From Pectinatus cerevisiiphilus (GTDB taxonomy: Bacteria > Bacillota > Negativicutes > Selenomonadales > Selenomonadaceae): a stretch of DNA of 64,000 bases. The stretch is from assembly GCF_004341685.1 (NCBI RefSeq), contig NZ_SMAA01000004.1:107354-171353 (forward strand), given 5' to 3'. This document shows positions 9,138 through 18,243 of the stretch, in pieces. Each line of letters begins with the position of its first letter. Position 1 is the first letter of the stretch. The notes under the pieces were generated by a model. That model did not search any database, was not told the origin of the DNA, and saw only the letters and a program-made list of their open reading frames with translations. Position numbers and translations under genes: made by a program.

Positions 9138-9872
9138 TTATATTATTCGCCCACCATTTATAAATTCCTGTACCCTTTTATCCGAAGAAGTTTTTATAGC
9201 ATGTGCATCCTCCAGCGCTATTATCTCACCTTCATAGATCATCGCAATACGATCGGCAATATAATAGGCACTATCCATGTCATGTGTAACAACCACTGAA
9301 GTTACATGCATCTTCTCTTGTGTATATTTTATAAGCTTATCTATCTTTCCCGCCATAACTGGATCAAGTCCAGATGTAGGTTCATCATACAATATTATTT
9401 CTGGTTCAAAAGCTATCGCTCTCGCCAGACTGACTCGTTTCTTCATGCCACCCGATAACTCATTGGGCATATAATTGGCAAAATCTTTTAACCCGACTGT
9501 GTTAAGTTTCTCCTCAACTATATGACCGATTTCAGCTTCTGTCAATGAACTGTGTTCCCTTAAACCGAATGCCACATTATCAGCGACAGTCATAGAATCA
9601 AAAAGTGCTGAATACTGAAATACCATCCCCATATTCAATCTGACCTTATCCAATTCTTCTTCGTTCAATTTTGCTATATCTTCATTTTTTATCCATACTT
9701 GCCCGCTGCTGGGTCTTTCTAATCCTATCATGAGTTTTAACAATGTACTCTTGCCTGAACCACTAGCACCGATGATAGCAAGCGTTTCCCCCTTGTTTAT
9801 GGACAAATTTATATTTTTCAATACCTTATAATCTTTAAATGACTTATTTACATCTATCAGTTTTATCAACAT
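9138..9872 (-). CDS. mlaF: Mla lipid transporter ATP-binding protein
   Basis: 244-residue ABC ATPase. Walker A is GASGSGKST (residues about 36-44), the signature is LSGGMKKR (the SGGM variant typical of Mla/Ttg2A ATPases), Walker B is IILYDEPTSGLD, and the switch His is in VVTHDMD. It powers movement of phospholipids between the inner and outer membranes together with MlaE and MlaD. It lies 9 nt after mlaE and 37 nt before mlaD, so the three form one transcription unit. Confidence 0.95.
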   Translation of the reverse strand: MLIKLIDVNKSFKDYKVLKNINLSINKGETLAIIGASGSGKSTLLKLMIGLERPSSGQVWIKNEDIAKLNEEELDKVRLNMGMVFQYSALFDSMTVADNVAFGLREHSSLTEAEIGHIVEEKLNTVGLKDFANYMPNELSGGMKKRVSLARAIAFEPEIILYDEPTSGLDPVMAGKIDKLIKYTQEKMHVTSVVVTHDMDSAYYIADRIAMIYEGEIIALEDAHAIKTSSDKRVQEFINGGRII

Positions 9873-9881
9873 GCAGATACC

Positions 9882-10646
9882 TCATCTATACAAAAGCAAT
9901 GACAAAAAACAATTAAAAAAGAAAATGGCCATAATCGCATCAACGACCGATTTAGTAGCCGCTTTACCAACCCCCTCGGCTCCATTACCTGCATTTAGTC
10001 CGTAATAACAACCTATAATGGCAATAATACTACCAAAAACCACAGCTTTTATGAGTCCACCTGTAAAATCATGTATCACAACAAATGAATTAATTGACTG
10101 CATGTACATAAAGGACGACACGTCATAATAATTTGCTATCACCCAACCGCCGAAGGAACCAATGACATCACCAAAAACGACAAGCAGTGGTAACATCACC
10201 ATGCACGCAATAAGCCGCGGCACAACTAAATACCTGATGGGATTTGTTGCCATTACTTCCAATGCATCTATTTGTTCTGTTACTTTCATCGTGCTTAATT
10301 CGGCCGTTATAGCAGCTCCCACCCGGCCAGCAGCCACTACTCCCACTAGCACAGGCCCCAATTCCCTGCCTACGGCGATTGTCACCACTCCACCAATAGT
10401 AGACTGTGCTCCAAATTTTATAAATTCTGTGACTGTCTGTAAGGTCACAACCATTCCTGTAAAAAGCATCGTCAGCATAACTATTGGTAATGTATCGACA
10501 CCCAAATGAGCCATCTGTTGTAAAACATACCGCATCCGTGGTATCCGTTTACATTGCTTCAATGTCTGGAAAAGTAATATAATGAAGCCGCCCCATGTCT
10601 CGAGAATTCTTAGGACAAAAGAACCGACAGCTTCCAGTATAAACAT
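9882..10646 (-). CDS. mlaE: Mla lipid transporter permease
   Basis: 254-residue membrane protein with about five to six hydrophobic helices. The hallmark segments of the MlaE/TTG2B family are present: GAQSTIGGVVTIAVGRELGP, then AAITAELSTMKVTEQIDAL, and the C-terminal GLNAGNGAEGVGKAATKSVV. It forms the inner-membrane dimer beneath the MCE ring of MlaD and binds the MlaF ATPase. First gene of the mlaEFD unit. The 243 nt upstream hold only the terminator of the preceding gene and A/T-rich sequence in which I cannot fix a promoter. Confidence 0.95.
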   Translation of the reverse strand: MFILEAVGSFVLRILETWGGFIILLFQTLKQCKRIPRMRYVLQQMAHLGVDTLPIVMLTMLFTGMVVTLQTVTEFIKFGAQSTIGGVVTIAVGRELGPVLVGVVAAGRVGAAITAELSTMKVTEQIDALEVMATNPIRYLVVPRLIACMVMLPLLVVFGDVIGSFGGWVIANYYDVSSFMYMQSINSFVVIHDFTGGLIKAVVFGSIIAIIGCYYGLNAGNGAEGVGKAATKSVVDAIMAIFFFNCFLSLLLYR

Positions 10647-10840
10647 ATTACCACCATCCTCCCTAGATTTTATTAGTCCATTTTCTCCTAAATCAATCCA
10701 TCAAGTACACTACGCTTCGCCTAGTTTCATAATTATTGCTATTTGCACAGACTTAGCAAGATTTTATATTTCGAGCAAAATACCCAGCACATTATTTCCC
10801 ATGCTAAATAAACATTCTATTAAATGATTTTAACAATAAT

Positions 10841-10878
10841 AAAAAAAATAGTAAATACTAATTTACTATTTTTTTTTT
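10841..10878 (-). terminator. Rho-independent terminator after the S55 protein gene
   Basis: An A/T-only inverted repeat (AAATAGTAAAT arms, ACTA loop) flanked by A- and T-runs lies 12 nt past the stop of the S55 gene. The stem is weak, but it has a run of T on both strands. Confidence 0.6.
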
Positions 10879-10889
10879 AGTACACCACT

Positions 10890-12845
10890 TTATTTTTTTA
10901 TATTCAGGTTTATACGCACTACATTATCAATAATATATCCCGTTGCTGCCTTTACTTCTCTAGGTGCAGCATCCTTTTTTCCCAACTGGCCATTTTTTTC
11001 CATTTGTTTTTGTTTTTCCATGGCATCATCTATAGCCTTTTGCTGTTCCTTTTCATTTGTTATCTCAGGAACTGCTGCCGCTACAACGATTTCATTATTT
11101 TTATCTGTCTGCAATAAACCATTTATTTTATCAGCCGCTGATAACGTCTTATCTTCCTCTGGTGTCATATCTAATCCCTGTAAAGGAGATAATACCACCG
11201 GAATAAGACCACCGCCCCTGACTTCCAGTGTCATGCTGCCAGTACCTTGATTCTGCGGCACAGTATATGGAATGAGCACTTGTTCCTGAGAGCCTCGATA
11301 TGGTTGCAAAATAACTTTTAAATTGACAACTTCACCGGGATGGGCTTCAGTTCTATCAGGAGTTACACTGATGATAGACGCTGTCTTACGGTTTTCATTA
11401 AACGACAAATCGACATTAATACCTGTAATATCATACTGCTTATTAGTATCAGTACAAATAATATTTAACAACTGTCCTAATTCAGAAACGGCAAACTGGC
11501 CGACATCAGTGCCATTATAATACATATTGCTTCTATCGACTTCTCCTGTATTGACAGCATTTGTCCTTATCCCTACCTTAACATCTGCTGTACCAGAACT
11601 GAGACTGTCTATTGTACGGTCTAAAGATGCATAAGCAATACTAGCTGCCAAATTAGGCAGCAATTCTTCATCATAAGCAATATTTGTGGCAAACACTGCT
11701 TTTTTCCCATTTTGCTTATCATCAACAGTAACCTTCATAGGCACTACTGATGGATATTTGCCCAATATACCGCTGACTCCTGAATAGCGGTCCTGGTTTA
11801 TACGACCAATTATTTTACCAAACGAAGATACTTTCTGTCCGTTCACCAGACCATCTGCTGTACCGACAATATCTGCATCTGTCATAAAATAATTTACATT
11901 TCCCCGATAGGTGAACGGATGTCCAAAAGCCAGAACACGATTATTGTCCACTGCTGTAATGGTTCCCACTGCACCTACAGAAAAATCTCCGTAAGTCAAT
12001 GCTACCCCAACAGAACTGCCAGGGCTTACGTTTGCCTGTCCGACAAGACTGTCTGACCCGGAAGACACTGCAGTTCCCATACTAACAGCATAAGGGTACA
12101 TGTTAAACGGCAAAAGTTCCTTTTTTAAGAAATCCATGCCTGCTCCGTAAAACCCATTAACAGCTAATGATACTGCAGCATTTCCATCATCTTTTTGGTC
12201 TTCTGAACCGTATACTTTTTTCCAGCCAGTCGTATCTACAAATTGTGATTTTACATCTTTTGGTTGGGCAGCCTTGGTATCAGATGCAGTTGTTGCTTTT
12301 TTATCTTTAATTCCTGGGACTGGAGTTTTTCCCTTTTTAAACAGCTCATCTAATTTAGCCTCGTCCTGCGCAATCTGTTTCTTTTGGTCAAGCGTATTTA
12401 TCTGCACTTGCTGAATCGTGCCATTGTCAGCTTTTGGATCGGGCAGATCCCAAAGCTGAAGCATATTCTCTACCGGTGTAATATAAAACACCCGCGGATT
12501 TGTATCACTGCCTATACCACGGGCAACTGCCCCTATTAAATAACCATCCACATAAACTGGGCTGCCGCTCATTCCGTGTATGACGCCCTTAGTATCATCC
12601 ATCATTGGCCCATAAGCTTCTGCCATGATCTGCTTAGATGAGCCTTTCCCATTATCTTCTACGCCTATTATTTTTACATTAAAGCTTTCTATGTCACTTC
12701 CCTGTACTACAGTTTTAGCTGTCCCTATCATTCCCGGTTGCAATTGCTGTGTCGTCATAATCGGCACCATAGCCATACTTTTCACCGGCAATGTCAGAAT
12801 ACCTAAAAACAATAACGCAAAAAAAATTTTCTCGATTTTTTGCAA
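10890..12845 (-). CDS. SpoIVB-type S55 peptidase-domain protein, permuted motif order
   Basis: 651 residues from a TTG at 12845 that sits 6 nt after GAGGTG; a GTG three codons upstream overlaps that ribosome site. A signal peptide covers residues 1-26. The serine motif IHGMSGSPVYVDGYLIGAV is near residues 89-107 (predicted nucleophile Ser93), and the motif VGAVGTITAVDNNRVLAFGH, with predicted His309, comes later. In Bacillus SpoIVB the His motif precedes the Ser motif, so the order here is reversed. A Lys/Gln-rich linker (about 140-220) separates the halves, and the C-terminal third is beta-rich. No PDZ domain is seen. Likely a periplasmic serine protease or inactive relative; not evidence of sporulation by itself. 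Confidence 0.85.
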   Translation of the reverse strand: MQKIEKIFFALLFLGILTLPVKSMAMVPIMTTQQLQPGMIGTAKTVVQGSDIESFNVKIIGVEDNGKGSSKQIMAEAYGPMMDDTKGVIHGMSGSPVYVDGYLIGAVARGIGSDTNPRVFYITPVENMLQLWDLPDPKADNGTIQQVQINTLDQKKQIAQDEAKLDELFKKGKTPVPGIKDKKATTASDTKAAQPKDVKSQFVDTTGWKKVYGSEDQKDDGNAAVSLAVNGFYGAGMDFLKKELLPFNMYPYAVSMGTAVSSGSDSLVGQANVSPGSSVGVALTYGDFSVGAVGTITAVDNNRVLAFGHPFTYRGNVNYFMTDADIVGTADGLVNGQKVSSFGKIIGRINQDRYSGVSGILGKYPSVVPMKVTVDDKQNGKKAVFATNIAYDEELLPNLAASIAYASLDRTIDSLSSGTADVKVGIRTNAVNTGEVDRSNMYYNGTDVGQFAVSELGQLLNIICTDTNKQYDITGINVDLSFNENRKTASIISVTPDRTEAHPGEVVNLKVILQPYRGSQEQVLIPYTVPQNQGTGSMTLEVRGGGLIPVVLSPLQGLDMTPEEDKTLSAADKINGLLQTDKNNEIVVAAAVPEITNEKEQQKAIDDAMEKQKQMEKNGQLGKKDAAPREVKAATGYIIDNVVRINLNIKK

Positions 12846-12964
12846 AAAATTCACCTCAAAATTAATGGATTTAAATATATATCCTCGTTAAATAAATTTT
12901 TCTATGTTCCCCATACTACCTTTCAATATCCATAATAATTCAATTTCAAGGCAAATAGCTATTA

Positions 12965-13264
12965 TCATTCAGCCGTAATTCGAGCCACTACCTGCCCTAC
13001 GGATATTTCTTCCCCAGGATTAACCAATATCTCACTTACTGTTCCATTGGCAGATGCCCTGCTCGCTGCTGTTTCTCCTGTCATTGTGGTTATTTTCACC
13101 AAAGCTGCGCCTTCATTTACTGCAATTCCAGGCTGTGCTGTCCATGACACAGTTCCCGACAAAACTGATTTCTGGTCAATTACAGCTTGGGCTTCCGCCA
13201 TATGGTAAATTCCTGCCAAAGCACATATTCCTATAAAGAATACAATTAATATATTTTTTTTCAT
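12965..13264 (-). CDS. Small secreted biotinyl/lipoyl-like (barrel-sandwich) protein
   Basis: 99 residues. A signal peptide (MKKNILIVFFIGICALAGIY, cleavage near AEA-QA) is followed by a single barrel-sandwich fold: the ALVKIT half, a hairpin, ANGTVSEILVNPGEEISVGQ and a final strand. Aligned with a biotin carrier, the Lys of EAMKM is replaced by Gly, so it cannot be biotinylated or lipoylated at that site. Similar hybrid-motif folds occur in membrane fusion adaptors (HlyD/AcrA), but this protein lacks the coiled-coil arm. It lies between the S55 gene and the phosphodiester glycosidase gene. GGAGAG precedes the ATG. Role unknown; a periplasmic binding or scaffold protein is the most that can be inferred. 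Confidence 0.75.
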   Translation of the reverse strand: MKKNILIVFFIGICALAGIYHMAEAQAVIDQKSVLSGTVSWTAQPGIAVNEGAALVKITTMTGETAASRASANGTVSEILVNPGEEISVGQVVARITAE

Positions 13265-13547
13265 TTCTATCGCTCTCCTTAACGAATAATATGTTTATAA
13301 AATCTGCTGGAGTTAATATGTTTTGCATATATTACCTGCCGAAAATACATTTCACTTTGTATATCGAATCTTTTTTCTAAAATACTAAGCTTTATCGGTT
13401 AAACTGCTGGCAAAACCCGTCCTAAATTCTCTCCTTCAGCAGAATAAAAAAGAAACACATCCTTTCTCTAGCAATCTTCTCTACTCATTATACATTAGCC
13501 TTTTTTAATAGCAAGAAGAATATTTTTACTTTATAATAAATATTTTT

Positions 13548-14951
13548 TTAACTTTTCTTTACTACTGCCAATGAAACACCGACCAGTCTTTCATTACCAT
13601 CTGATGGATTATTCACGACTTGATTTCCTACTACCATTTCAGAAGAACCGCCCCCATCAAAATTAACCGCATCGACTGCACCAAATTTTATTAACAATTG
13701 GGCAAACCCATTTAATGTAAGTCCATCAACCTGTTCTTGCCGTCCATCAACCACCATTAGCAAAACATGTCCGTCAGCCTTTATTGCCGCAGCAGTGCGC
13801 GGTGACATGCCCCATGTTACATCTGAACCTATTTGTTCTGCATCAGATGTTATATTAACCTGTCCGTTTTGTACAAGACGCGGTCCCACGCCTACAATCT
13901 GAAGAGAATTTTTCCATATATCGCCAAGATCTTCATTAATAGTCATTTCATCGCCTACTTTTAATCCCTTCAATGCATCCTGCATTGTTCCATGCGCTGA
14001 AATTACAGTTTGCCCGTCTTTTAAAGCGGAGTTATTGGTATTTATCTGCACAATTTTATTATCTTGAACAACGTATTCTATCCCATATTCATTAGTGCCC
14101 GTACTATCTCCGTAAAAAGAATTATATTCGACTATTGTATCGGCACTGCGGTCACAATTAACTCCACTAATTGGATAATCGCCGTTTTTAGTATGCACTG
14201 TTCCATTATAATTCACCAGTCCAATTATTGCTTTTCCCGTATTATCCGTACCAAACGCTGTCCGTGGCAAATAAGTGGTAGTTGCAACAGTTCCATCAAT
14301 TTTCGTCAACCCATATACTTCTTTTTGCCCCCCAAAATAAGAAGCATTTACTCCGGCTTCAGCATTATAATAACGAACCATACTTGAGACTGTACTTTTT
14401 CCCAGTGTTCTTCCTCCGCCAAGTACAGGGATAAGTTCAAACTTAGTAGGATCTATATCAAGGGCATATGCTTTCAGAAGTCCATTTTCATTATATCGAT
14501 CATAAGTAATATAATCTAAGCCATCTTCCACATTATGTTTCAATGTGTGTTCATAATATCTTTTTACATCAATAAATACTCTCGCTGGATTCTGTAAAAC
14601 ATTCACATTATATGGTACCGTCTGATTTAAAGCAATCGTAACCCTGCATCCAGACTGTATATTGGTGATATTTACAGATTGTACCACATCGCCGTCAACA
14701 TTTATACTATTTTGTACCTTTGAAGCATCCACACCCGAAAAATCCACATTGATATTTTTTCCTGATGAATCAACCGTTGCCTGATATACCGGCATTGTAT
14801 CAAATTGCAAGACAATGCGCACATTGTCCTGAGAAATGCCTGAGCGGGCTTGCGTCATATTTATTGGACTACTCGCCGCAAATGTCATGGATTGAAATAT
14901 AAAGAAAAGAAATACTACAATACTAAATACTCTGTTCAAAATTTTTTTCAC
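13548..14951 (-). CDS. AMIN-domain phosphodiester glycosidase family protein
   Basis: 467 residues from a GTG at 14951 with GAGGT 8 nt upstream. This start gives a textbook signal peptide ending FAASS, whereas the ATG 18 codons earlier has no ribosome site. Residues about 30-125 form an AMIN domain, a beta fold that targets proteins to peptidoglycan or septa. Residues about 170-465 match the NAGPA/phosphodiester alpha-GlcNAcase fold, with GVNASYFGG, VGVGPRLVQNGQ, SPRTAAAIKADGHVLLMVVDGR and NFDGGGSSEMV. The protein probably acts in the periplasm on a glycan phosphodiester or a wall-linked polymer. About 280 nt separate it from the next gene, containing an A/T-rich stretch and a 6-bp CTGCTG/CAGCAG inverted repeat but nothing I can name. 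Confidence 0.88.
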   Translation of the reverse strand: MKKILNRVFSIVVFLFFIFQSMTFAASSPINMTQARSGISQDNVRIVLQFDTMPVYQATVDSSGKNINVDFSGVDASKVQNSINVDGDVVQSVNITNIQSGCRVTIALNQTVPYNVNVLQNPARVFIDVKRYYEHTLKHNVEDGLDYITYDRYNENGLLKAYALDIDPTKFELIPVLGGGRTLGKSTVSSMVRYYNAEAGVNASYFGGQKEVYGLTKIDGTVATTTYLPRTAFGTDNTGKAIIGLVNYNGTVHTKNGDYPISGVNCDRSADTIVEYNSFYGDSTGTNEYGIEYVVQDNKIVQINTNNSALKDGQTVISAHGTMQDALKGLKVGDEMTINEDLGDIWKNSLQIVGVGPRLVQNGQVNITSDAEQIGSDVTWGMSPRTAAAIKADGHVLLMVVDGRQEQVDGLTLNGFAQLLIKFGAVDAVNFDGGGSSEMVVGNQVVNNPSDGNERLVGVSLAVVKKS

Positions 14952-15078
14952 TGAACTATACCTCTTTTGATGAATAAAATTAAAAGAGTCCATTGCAAAA
15001 TACATTGATCTGCAGCTGAAAATAAATCAACAGCCTACAAATATATATTTTGCAATAGCCTCTCTAAGTATCAACCGT

Positions 15079-15474
15079 TTATTTTTTATATGCCTTTACT
15101 TCAGACAGTGGTGGTTTGAAGTCCTGCTGCTTTATCTGACGATAAAGCATATCGCCCAATCCTACACCACCAGCTTGAGCTAAATTTTTGGTCATCTCAG
15201 TATCATGCATCGCACGTAGAATATTATCCGCGTTAGAATCGCCTAACAGCGAATCCGCCGGTACAGTTTTACGCATTTCCTTATACATCAAATCAAGGAA
15301 CATTGCTTCAAACTGTACACATGCATCTTTTAACTTAGCATCACCTTTAGCTGTATTAGAAACCTTGGCTGCCCTTTCCAGATTTTCTCCTGATTCTTTA
15401 ATCTGTTTTGTTGCCTGTACCTGCTGTGCCTGTTCTAGTGCGGGTGATGCTGTTACAAGATTTATTCCTTCCAT
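15079..15474 (-). CDS. flgJ: Flagellar rod-binding protein FlgJ (N-terminal domain only)
   Basis: 131 residues from the ATG at 15474 (GAGGA 8 nt upstream). A longer frame would overlap the end of flgI. The core KDACVQFEAMFLDLMYKEMR, then DTEMTKNLAQAGGVGLGDMLYRQI, matches the rod-binding (Rod_binding) domain. The muramidase domain that proteobacterial FlgJ carries at its C-terminus is absent, so wall cutting for rod passage must be done by another enzyme. Last gene of flgFGAHIJ, 10 nt after flgI. Confidence 0.92.
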   Translation of the reverse strand: MEGINLVTASPALEQAQQVQATKQIKESGENLERAAKVSNTAKGDAKLKDACVQFEAMFLDLMYKEMRKTVPADSLLGDSNADNILRAMHDTEMTKNLAQAGGVGLGDMLYRQIKQQDFKPPLSEVKAYKK

Positions 15475-15484
15475 TTCAAATTCC

Positions 15485-16600
15485 TCAAATAACCTGCAAT
15501 TCTGCATGTAAAGCCCCTGATGTTTTCATGGCCTGCAAAATAGCAATAATATCTCTCGGTGTAGCACCAACAGCATTCAGTGCCCCTACTACATCATTTA
15601 CATTAGCCGTTGCGCCAAGGACAACAGTATTTGCCTTTTCTTCTTTTACTCTTGTGTTGTTATTCCTTGTCACAATAGTACTGCCCAAACTATACGGTGC
15701 CGGTTGGTAAACATTAGTTGTTTTATCAATGTTTATACTCAACCCGCCCTGCGCAATAGCCACTTCATCAACGCTCACATTACCACCCATAACGATGGTG
15801 CCTGTGCGTTCATTGACAACTACCTTGGCTGGTGAATCGGGGATAATTGGTAAATTTTCAATGTTAGAAACAAATCCCACAATATTATTTCGATAGCCAG
15901 CCGGTACATTTACATCTACTCTACCTGGATCAACAGCTGATGCAATACCACCATAGTTTGCATTTATCGCATCAGCAATACGTGCTGCCGTCGAAAAATC
16001 GGAATTATTTAATGAAAATGAAATATTACCATTTGTTCCCAGTGTATCTTCCACAGTCTGTTCTACAATGGCACCACCACTGGATATACCAACAGTGGTT
16101 ATATTTTTACTACGCCCAGCTGCCGAATAACCACCGGTAGCAATAGGACCTTGTGCTACAGCATAGACCTGCCCATTTCCTGCGCGCAGCGGCGTCTGTA
16201 AAAGAACCCCGCCGGCCAAGCTCTTTGCATCCCCCATTGACGACGTCGTAAAATCGATATTGTCGCCCGCATGGGCAAATGCCGGCAATGTCGCCGTCAC
16301 CATTACAGCTGCCACATTTTTTGTCTTTAAGGCAGTATTACTACTATCAATATTTACACCAAAATTTTTAAGCATATTTGCTACAGAATTTAATGTCTCT
16401 ATCGTTTTATTGCTGTCGCCTGTTCCTTGAAGTCCTACTACCAATCCATAGCCTACCAGCTGATTGGACCGTACACCATCCACTTTGGCGATATCTTTAA
16501 TTCTCGTCGCCGAAACATCAGCGGCAAAAACACAATTCATTGAAACCAAAGTAAATAAAAGTACTGCCAGACAACTCGCATATTTTAATAACTTCAGCAT
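15485..16600 (-). CDS. flgI: Flagellar P-ring protein FlgI
   Basis: 371 residues, the usual length. Signal peptide 1-26, then the family opening RIKDIAKVDGVRSNQLVGYG and GLQGTGDS, and the C-terminal AVGATPRDIIAILQAMKTSGALHAEL. It forms the periplasmic P ring around the rod at the peptidoglycan layer and is made only by bacteria with an outer membrane, in agreement with the neighbouring flgH and mla genes. It follows flgH by 24 nt. Confidence 0.97.
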   Translation of the reverse strand: MLKLLKYASCLAVLLFTLVSMNCVFAADVSATRIKDIAKVDGVRSNQLVGYGLVVGLQGTGDSNKTIETLNSVANMLKNFGVNIDSSNTALKTKNVAAVMVTATLPAFAHAGDNIDFTTSSMGDAKSLAGGVLLQTPLRAGNGQVYAVAQGPIATGGYSAAGRSKNITTVGISSGGAIVEQTVEDTLGTNGNISFSLNNSDFSTAARIADAINANYGGIASAVDPGRVDVNVPAGYRNNIVGFVSNIENLPIIPDSPAKVVVNERTGTIVMGGNVSVDEVAIAQGGLSINIDKTTNVYQPAPYSLGSTIVTRNNNTRVKEEKANTVVLGATANVNDVVGALNAVGATPRDIIAILQAMKTSGALHAELQVI

Positions 16601-16624
16601 TTGCTCTCCCTCTTCATTATCACA

Positions 16625-17224
16625 TCAAAAGAGTACATTAAATATTTGTGACAGAATTCCTTGTCTCTGTTTCGCATTGAGAGGTCCTTTCCCGTCAAAT
16701 TTAAGTGTAGCATCAGCTACCAGATAAGAGGGAACCGTGTTATCATAAGCCACATCATCTTGCCGCACCGTACCACGTAAAGTGATCTTGTGCTCATCCT
16801 TATTCTGCCATATAGATTGCGTTCCTTCTACTACCATATTGCCGTTTGGTTGTACATCAACTACAGTTACGGTGATCTTGCCATTAACAGTATTTGTATC
16901 TTTTGCCGAACCATCAGCTTTAAAACTGTCCGACTGTCCTGCACTAGCCTGCGCCAGAAAACTAAATATCCCCGCACCTGCATTCAATGAATTATTTGCC
17001 GTCTTTCCATTACTCATAGACTTCGTTGCACTTGTAGATGATGATTCGCTTATAATCACAGTCAAAATATCGCCTATGTTATGTGCTTTACGGTCAGCGA
17101 ACAAGCTCATAGAATAATTATTTTGGGAATCAGCCCATAATGATTGAGCACTGGCCAACGAATGTGGAAAAACAACTGCCCCAAACAAAAAAAGCATTAT
17201 GTATATGGCATGTTTCATTTTCAT
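16625..17224 (-). CDS. flgH: Flagellar L-ring protein FlgH, no lipobox
   Basis: 199 residues from the ATG at 17224 (AGGTG about 5 nt upstream). Family motifs: SLWADSQNNYSMSLFADRKA, HNIGDILTVIISESSSTSAT, then TVVDVQPNGNMVVEGTQSI and the end NAKQRQGILSQIFNVLF. It forms the ring in the outer membrane around the rod. Proteobacterial FlgH is a lipoprotein with an acylated Cys; here the signal peptide ends LASAQSLW and the region has no Cys, so it would be cut by signal peptidase I and cannot be lipidated there. Confidence 0.96.
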   Translation of the reverse strand: MKMKHAIYIMLFLFGAVVFPHSLASAQSLWADSQNNYSMSLFADRKAHNIGDILTVIISESSSTSATKSMSNGKTANNSLNAGAGIFSFLAQASAGQSDSFKADGSAKDTNTVNGKITVTVVDVQPNGNMVVEGTQSIWQNKDEHKITLRGTVRQDDVAYDNTVPSYLVADATLKFDGKGPLNAKQRQGILSQIFNVLF

Positions 17225-17248
17225 TATATCACCTGCAATCAATATATC

Positions 17249-18229
17249 TTAACTATCCATTTGAATTGCAACAGTATTTTCATCAATTACCTGTCCACTC
17301 ACTATGACACCAGTTGTTGAATTTTTCACTCTGATGACCTCGTCCTTACTACCGTCAGTCATCGCCACTCCATCTGTCTGAACAGTCAATCCATTTGTTT
17401 TGACCATAATGTGTACAGGAGCGCCCCTTTTCACTATAACAGGGCTCACTAGTAAACTTTCTTTAAGAATGTCACCCGGCTTAAGCGGATACCGCGATAT
17501 CTGCCCTATTGCCTTATTTATATCAGTCATATAATACGCCGTTACAGAACTGATTTCTTTTTTTTCAATACGTACATCGTCTGCTGTTAAAACAGTGTTT
17601 GCCCTTACCGCTCTGGCTGCTACGACAACATTATCAAAGGTGTGCAATTGAAATCTGCAAACAGCCCGCCCTGCATCTTTTCCCTTTACATTAAAATGGA
17701 CATATACCACAGTTGGCACAGTATATTTTATACCATAGGGCAATTCAGTTTCCATTTTCAGTTCTCCCGGTGGTATTACCATGTCAGCAGCTCCGGTCAG
17801 CAACTCAATAGTCCAGTCCCTTTGCTCACCGCTTGCTTTTACAGCTTGCTCCATTTCAGCTTGGGCCGCAGCATTTATTTGTGTTGAAGGCACTGTTTGT
17901 GAAGCTCTTGTAATTGTTATATTATCAGGTATCGACCATGTTATATTACTACTATCTACTCCAGATGACTGTATTTTCATTTTCAATACATACGCCGTAA
18001 GTGTTTTTACGCCACCTGGTTTAAGAATATTTCCCAGTTTCATATTTATAAGTTCTTGCAACCGCTGCCCATCAGCACAGCTAATATCCGCAATCGACCC
18101 CAGCAAAATATCTTCGCCCCATATTAGTCCCGTGTCATGCACAGTTACCCATGCTGGTGACGCAGCATATGCTAAAGCCGGAAAAGAAAAAAGGACACAT
18201 GTTATCGCAATAACAATATTTCTTCTCAT
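17249..18229 (-). CDS. flgA: Flagellar P-ring assembly chaperone FlgA
   Basis: 326 residues, longer than the roughly 220 of enterobacterial FlgA because of an N-terminal extension. Signal peptide 1-22 (cleavage at AYA-AS). The C-terminal part carries the SAF fold: VVVAARAVRANTVLTADDV, IGQISRYPLKPGDIL, and GAPVHIMVKTNGLTVQTDGV. The protein is the periplasmic chaperone for FlgI P-ring formation. It lies 14 nt after flgG and 24 nt before flgH. Confidence 0.93.
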   Translation of the reverse strand: MRRNIVIAITCVLFSFPALAYAASPAWVTVHDTGLIWGEDILLGSIADISCADGQRLQELINMKLGNILKPGGVKTLTAYVLKMKIQSSGVDSSNITWSIPDNITITRASQTVPSTQINAAAQAEMEQAVKASGEQRDWTIELLTGAADMVIPPGELKMETELPYGIKYTVPTVVYVHFNVKGKDAGRAVCRFQLHTFDNVVVAARAVRANTVLTADDVRIEKKEISSVTAYYMTDINKAIGQISRYPLKPGDILKESLLVSPVIVKRGAPVHIMVKTNGLTVQTDGVAMTDGSKDEVIRVKNSTTGVIVSGQVIDENTVAIQMDS

Positions 18230-18243
18230 TATAAATATCCTAT

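Noticed and set aside
10890-12845. Evidence that the organism sporulates
   Set aside because: The S55 domain is permuted, lacks PDZ and lies among envelope genes; no sporulation genes are seen.
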